Below, one piece after another: positions 60,782 through 64,000 of a stretch of 64,000 nucleotides of DNA. Made by a program: the position numbers and the translations under genes. Under the pieces are notes generated by a model. The model was given only the letters and a program-made list of their open reading frames with translations, ran no database searches and was not told the origin of the DNA. How positions within the stretch are numbered: position 1 is the first letter of the stretch; every line of letters starts with the position of its first letter. Location of the stretch: contig JAEOSH010000004.1 in assembly GCA_016840465.1 (NCBI GenBank), positions 24,924 through 88,923 of the forward strand, written 5' to 3'. This DNA comes from Candidatus Baldrarchaeum yapensis. GTDB taxonomy: Archaea; Asgardarchaeota; Baldrarchaeia; Baldrarchaeales; Baldrarchaeaceae.

Positions 60782-61903
60782 TTAGATTAGTCCCCTCACC
60801 AGTAGAGTGAACACGAATACCTGTATTAGCATTATCATCACGCCCTCGAAGGAGTCCAGTTTCTCGTCGTCGAGAATACTTCGTTTCAGGAACCAAATGC
60901 AGATCGCCGTTATCAGAATTTGGAACAGCACATACTTATCTAGGATTATAGGGACAACGATGGCGACGCCTCCGAGTATTAACAGTACTACTTGGGAAAG
61001 CGACCCCAGAAGGTTTCCCAATGGAAAGTCTATCTGCCCCTTCATGGCGCCGACAAGCGCAACCGCATGCTCGGGGACGGCTGACATGAGCCCCAGTATC
61101 AGCCCACTCATTATTATGGGATCCCCGAAGCCCGCCACTGCCTCCTTTGTCAGTATCATCTCCACCCCATGGACCAATATGTGGGCGCCGATGAACAGCC
61201 CGGTGAACCCCACTATCAGCGAAATGACGGACTTCCTGATATCCACCTCTTCCTTTGCAACCTCCTCAGTTGGAGGAACTCCCCTTCCCGCGAATATGAG
61301 GTACGCAATGTACGCTGCGACCATGAGGACAGCGGCCTCTTTAGGTATGTAGAACGTCCTCTGACCGGACGAAAAGATCACATCTATCACTCCGAGCGCA
61401 AAGATCGCCATAAGCGCGGCCACGGTGAACCTCACCAACTCCAGTTCTTTTTCTAGCGCCTCGGGTGGGACCTCTATGAAATTTTTCTTCCCGGCGGCGA
61501 CCACTATGACCAGCCCCAGCAGGAGTATGTTGAACCCTATGGTCGAGAGAACGGTGAGAACCGCAACTTCCATGAACTCAATATTCCCCGAAACGTATCC
61601 CCTCCAGAGCGTGAACCCGAGTATCGCGGCCTCTGGCGTGTTGGACGCGAGGCTTATGAGAACCCCTCCCATATAGGTGGATATTCCGTAGGCTGCGCAG
61701 ATTCCCTCTATCCCCCTAATCGCCTCCTCCACCGGCCTGAAGACCAGCCAACCCCCCAGTATGAAGGACATACACACTATTAGCGGAACGTTATGCGTCA
61801 GCAAGGAGTGAACATAAAGTCCGGCCAGTGCAACTACTATGGAAAGCTCCACCTTGCTTATCCGGAAATGCTGATTTTGTCGATTAGACATTTCCTTCAC
61901 CAT
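60782..61903 (-). CDS. Ca2+/cation antiporter (CaCA superfamily)
   Basis: About 11 hydrophobic helices are present, with the two alpha-repeats GGVLISLASNTPEAAILGF (near residue 80) and IIMSGLILGLMSAVPEHAVALVGA (near residue 270). Both carry the ion-binding Glu (PE) of Na/Ca exchangers. IDFPLGNLLGSLSQVVLL follows the second repeat. It exchanges Ca2+ or another cation against Na+ or H+. ATG 61888 is an alternative start. Confidence 0.88.
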   Translation of the reverse strand: MVKEMSNRQNQHFRISKVELSIVVALAGLYVHSLLTHNVPLIVCMSFILGGWLVFRPVEEAIRGIEGICAAYGISTYMGGVLISLASNTPEAAILGFTLWRGYVSGNIEFMEVAVLTVLSTIGFNILLLGLVIVVAAGKKNFIEVPPEALEKELELVRFTVAALMAIFALGVIDVIFSSGQRTFYIPKEAAVLMVAAYIAYLIFAGRGVPPTEEVAKEEVDIRKSVISLIVGFTGLFIGAHILVHGVEMILTKEAVAGFGDPIIMSGLILGLMSAVPEHAVALVGAMKGQIDFPLGNLLGSLSQVVLLILGGVAIVVPIILDKYVLFQILITAICIWFLKRSILDDEKLDSFEGVMIMLIQVFVFTLLVRGLI

Positions 61904-62185
61904 TGCAACTTCTGGTTCTTTTAAATGCCACGACCGCCGAAATAAAGGTTGGGGGATGGGACTAAACGATTGCCCTAAACAAATTTTAAGGAACTAGAAA
62001 AGATGATTAAAAGGGTTAAAATAAGAGAGGATAGAATGAGGGAGTCTAAGAAGTCAGAGTGGCAAAGAAGCAGGGTATCTGTGGCCATAACAGATCTATA
62101 TTTCTCGGGAAAATGAGAAGTGTCTTGGAAGATACCGCATGAAAGAAAAAGAGCAATCAATTATCTTAGGAAGGGATTAGAAAAG
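61904..62185. other. Intergenic region with a 37-codon frame
   Basis: On the plus strand ATG 62003 to 62116 reads MIKRVKIREDRMRESKKSEWQ... and then SRVSVAITDLYFSGK, a basic, protein-like fragment behind a TATA-like AAATTTTAAGG. It may be the start of a lost gene or a genuine small protein. Nothing else stands out. Confidence 0.3.
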
Positions 62186-62629
62186 TTATGTTGTTCCCGA
62201 TGGTTCCTCTTTCGAGTAAAAGGTTTCTTTTATCTTCCTTGCGAAGTTGCGCACCTCCTTCTCGTCCATTCTGTTTATGAAGCCAAGTTTCCCGAGAAAA
62301 ACTGCTTCCGTTACGAGTTTTATCCCATATTTTGATTCGATTTTATTGAGGCAGAATCGTGCAAGCCTTTTTGATAACCCGACGGTGAACAGCACCACTT
62401 TCTTTTTCTTTAATGCATCTAGGTTTCTTTCGATGAAACGCTCAACAGTCTCTAAGGGCCTGAGATTGTAAACCGGAGTGCCCACTATTATGAGATCGTA
62501 TGACCCTACATCAACCTCCTCGGATGCTCTTTTGAGGTCTACACTCCCAAGTTCCTCTGCGATCCATGAGGCGATCATCTCAGTACTGCCGCGCTTCGTG
62601 TCGTATATGAGTAGCGTTTTCGGATTCAT
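62186..62629 (-). CDS. Flavodoxin-family protein
   Basis: The 147-residue protein has the FMN phosphate loop YDTKRGSTEMIASWIAEEL, then DLIIVGTPVYNLRP, FTVGLSK and LGKLGF. This resembles the flavodoxin/protoporphyrinogen-oxidase-like branch. It carries electrons or acts as an FMN oxidoreductase; the partner is unknown. Divergent from the membrane-protein gene to the right. Confidence 0.85.
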   Translation of the reverse strand: MNPKTLLIYDTKRGSTEMIASWIAEELGSVDLKRASEEVDVGSYDLIIVGTPVYNLRPLETVERFIERNLDALKKKKVVLFTVGLSKRLARFCLNKIESKYGIKLVTEAVFLGKLGFINRMDEKEVRNFARKIKETFYSKEEPSGTT

Positions 62630-62772
62630 CCTCTACGCCCCGTTTGAATAATTACGGACTGAGAATTTTTAAACATGATAATCTTACTGTCATGCAGAAG
62701 GCGGGCAACGGTGATGAAGCTTATAATTATTGTCACGAGGAGTTTATCGTGCAAATTCGGGGAGTGAGAATT

Positions 62773-63789
62773 ATGGCGAAAATGCTGAAGCCTGTTCCAC
62801 TAACGGTGATACGCGATCCCAGACGTATATATTTGGGCACAGCAGTTCTCTACGCGATGGCCATTACCATATTTGTAGTCATATTATTAAACACGCCGTT
62901 GACTATCGAAACCCTGCGATCGGGAGATGCGGGGGCGATAATTGTTGGTTTAATTCTCGTGTTCGGCCTAATACCTATGCTTATAGCGGATACTACGCGG
63001 AAAGCGCGGGCGTATCAGCGTCTTTTACGCATTCTCGAAAATATTACGGTTGAAGATGATACTCTGGTTGTTAAAGGAGATGTTGTGATCGAGGCGGGAA
63101 GAGTCCTGACGTACAAATACGTAGGCGGGTACAGATATAGGAATGTCAGGGCCAAGGTGGTCTTCCATGGCGAGAAAACTCTGGAGGGAAACAGGATATA
63201 TTTATGGGATGTTGCGGGCCCGTACGTTGCAGTAGTTAATTTCTCCGAAAGCGAATATTACGTGGATTCCCCGGCGTTGAGAGTTCGTGGAGAAGATGGG
63301 GAGGCGATAATAGCGGTGCTTTCGCCCGCGATACCGGTGCCTAAGGACACGACTCTATCCGTTTCGAGAGATGAGGAGGACTACGGGTATGTTACGATCT
63401 CGAGAGAAAATAACAGCTACCGGATAAGCGCGAGATATGTAAAATCGTCGAGCAAGGAGCTGAGGCTTACGGTTCAGGTTAAGGGACTGCCCATTGTTTC
63501 CGACGAGTACGTGGTATTCAGGATGCGGGAGGGAGGAGTTGGTTCGGAGACGTGGCAACCTTATATTCTGGACGAAATAGTTCTGCTTCCGCTTCCCACT
63601 GTGGGTTTAGTTTATGACTCCACCGGACTGTATTCCCATATTAAAGAGAAGTACCCAGAGAACGAAGAGAGAATTTTCATAGTGGGTTATGAGGGTGCCA
63701 ATCTCAAGCTTGTGCTTGATGTGCCCCTGTGGAAGGATGTTATGAGCGAAACCGAACTTTCATGTCAGATTATTCGACAAAAATATTAA
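62773..63789 (+). CDS. Two-helix membrane protein with extracytoplasmic-like domain
   Basis: From ATG 62773 (GGGGAG upstream) the protein has 338 residues. Two transmembrane helices (about 21-40 and 54-72) are followed by a 250-residue beta-rich region with a repeated EDGEAIIAVLSPAIPVPKDTTLSVSRDEE-like character. No known domain was recognised. The earlier in-frame ATGs (62644, 62692) read as unlikely N-terminal extensions. Confidence 0.6.
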   Translation: MAKMLKPVPLTVIRDPRRIYLGTAVLYAMAITIFVVILLNTPLTIETLRSGDAGAIIVGLILVFGLIPMLIADTTRKARAYQRLLRILENITVEDDTLVVKGDVVIEAGRVLTYKYVGGYRYRNVRAKVVFHGEKTLEGNRIYLWDVAGPYVAVVNFSESEYYVDSPALRVRGEDGEAIIAVLSPAIPVPKDTTLSVSRDEEDYGYVTISRENNSYRISARYVKSSSKELRLTVQVKGLPIVSDEYVVFRMREGGVGSETWQPYILDEIVLLPLPTVGLVYDSTGLYSHIKEKYPENEERIFIVGYEGANLKLVLDVPLWKDVMSETELSCQIIRQKY

Positions 63790-64000
63790 TTAGAGTTCCA
63801 CAAGGGCGAAAAGAGATTCAGAGGGTTTAACAACCCCATTCCTCATTTTTATGAAACCCAGCCTTTCTAAGTATTTGAGATCCTCGAGCACGGTTTTCAC
63901 TTCCACGCCACGCTTCTTAGCGACTTCCTCTATTTTCGCTTCTCCCTTTCCTGCACATAATTTTATGACCGCAAATAGCGTTGCTTTCACTCTATCCGGT
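63790..64000 (-). CDS. Winged-helix DNA-binding protein (possibly 5' partial)
   Basis: The frame encodes KATLFAVIKLCAGKGEAKIEEVAKKRGVEVKTVLEDLKYLERLGFIKMRNGVVKPS, a small winged helix. GTG 63990 could start it, but the frame is open to the right edge, so more sequence may lie outside. The stop immediately follows the convergent membrane-protein gene. Confidence 0.6.
   Translation of the reverse strand, partial: PDRVKATLFAVIKLCAGKGEAKIEEVAKKRGVEVKTVLEDLKYLERLGFIKMRNGVVKPSESLFALVEL

Overview
This window comes from an archaeal chromosome, probably a thermophile. Its lineage cannot be fixed from the sequence alone. The archaeal assignment rests on several genes: an archaeal-type TrpRS, a tRNA-guanine transglycosylase with a C-terminal PUA domain, a HerA-type ATPase, Lrp/AsnC, NikR and DtxR-type regulators, an ECF (CbiMQO) metal transporter, a flavodiiron protein, PaREP1 proteins and a tRNA gene with an encoded CCA. 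Many genes have GGAGG/GGTG ribosome-binding sites, and several promoters have archaeal TATA boxes. Heavy AGA/AGG arginine and ATA isoleucine usage fits a thermophile.

Left part, 1-31.6 kb, is dense and nearly all intact. It holds a partial winged-helix protein, an ATP-grasp/CoA-transferase/trpS run, a HIT-hydrolase/nucleotidyltransferase pair and nikR. Next come a Ras/Rab-like GTPase, an Lrp regulator, a thiolase-DUF35 pair, a histone-deacetylase-fold amidohydrolase, an MFS exporter and tgtA. These are followed by a 50-residue zinc ribbon, a fucose-isomerase-like protein, a HerA-like ATPase and a single-chain MNT-HEPN protein. Then follow the metal operon cbiM-cbiQ-cbiO-dtxR with a strong operator in front of cbiM, a coiled-coil nuclease-like protein, and a radical-SAM/GNAT pair resembling part of the nitrilase-associated Nit1C set. 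The part ends with a phosphorylase coupled to an unknown protein, a glycosyltransferase, a second radical SAM enzyme and an MBL hydrolase.

Middle part, about 31.8-45.4 kb, starts at tRNA-Thr(GGT) and is a zone of gene decay. It holds an RHH antitoxin ORF that reads through the antisense strand of the tRNA, an ATPase lacking a start codon and a frameshifted PaREP1 gene. It also holds a thiI 5' remnant, an Lrp-family gene cut by an internal inversion, a frameshifted P1B metal ATPase behind an intact HMA chaperone, and three further frameshifted small genes. A second ATPase is split by a 0.24-kb non-coding element with inverted repeats. Intact genes within the zone are the flavodiiron protein, two PaREP1 genes, the HMA protein and a saccharopine-dehydrogenase-like enzyme. 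Frameshifts cluster here while long ORFs elsewhere are clean, which argues for real decay rather than uniform sequencing error.

Right part, 45.4-64 kb, is again mostly intact. It holds an RNA-ligase-like (Rnl3-type) nucleotidyltransferase, a stomatin-like SPFH protein and a PD-(D/E)XK-like protein. It continues with a membrane M28 peptidase, a large multi-pass membrane protein, a 2-hydroxyacyl-CoA dehydratase-type activase and an acyl-CoA dehydrogenase with an unusual C-terminal extension. It ends with a Nudix CoA pyrophosphatase, a YkgJ Cys-cluster protein, a nucleotidyltransferase/metallophosphoesterase pair, a Ca/cation antiporter, a flavodoxin and a membrane protein.

Functional themes are Ni/Co homeostasis (NikR, CbiMQO, DtxR), acyl-CoA chemistry (racemase-like CoA transferase, thiolase, acyl-CoA dehydrogenase, dehydratase activase, CoA pyrophosphatase), and RNA maintenance (TGT, TrpRS, RNA ligase-like, dead thiI). 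The best candidates for under-described biology are the RNA-ligase-like protein, the single-chain MNT-HEPN protein, the palindromic operator plus insertion in the ATPase, and the inverted Lrp gene.
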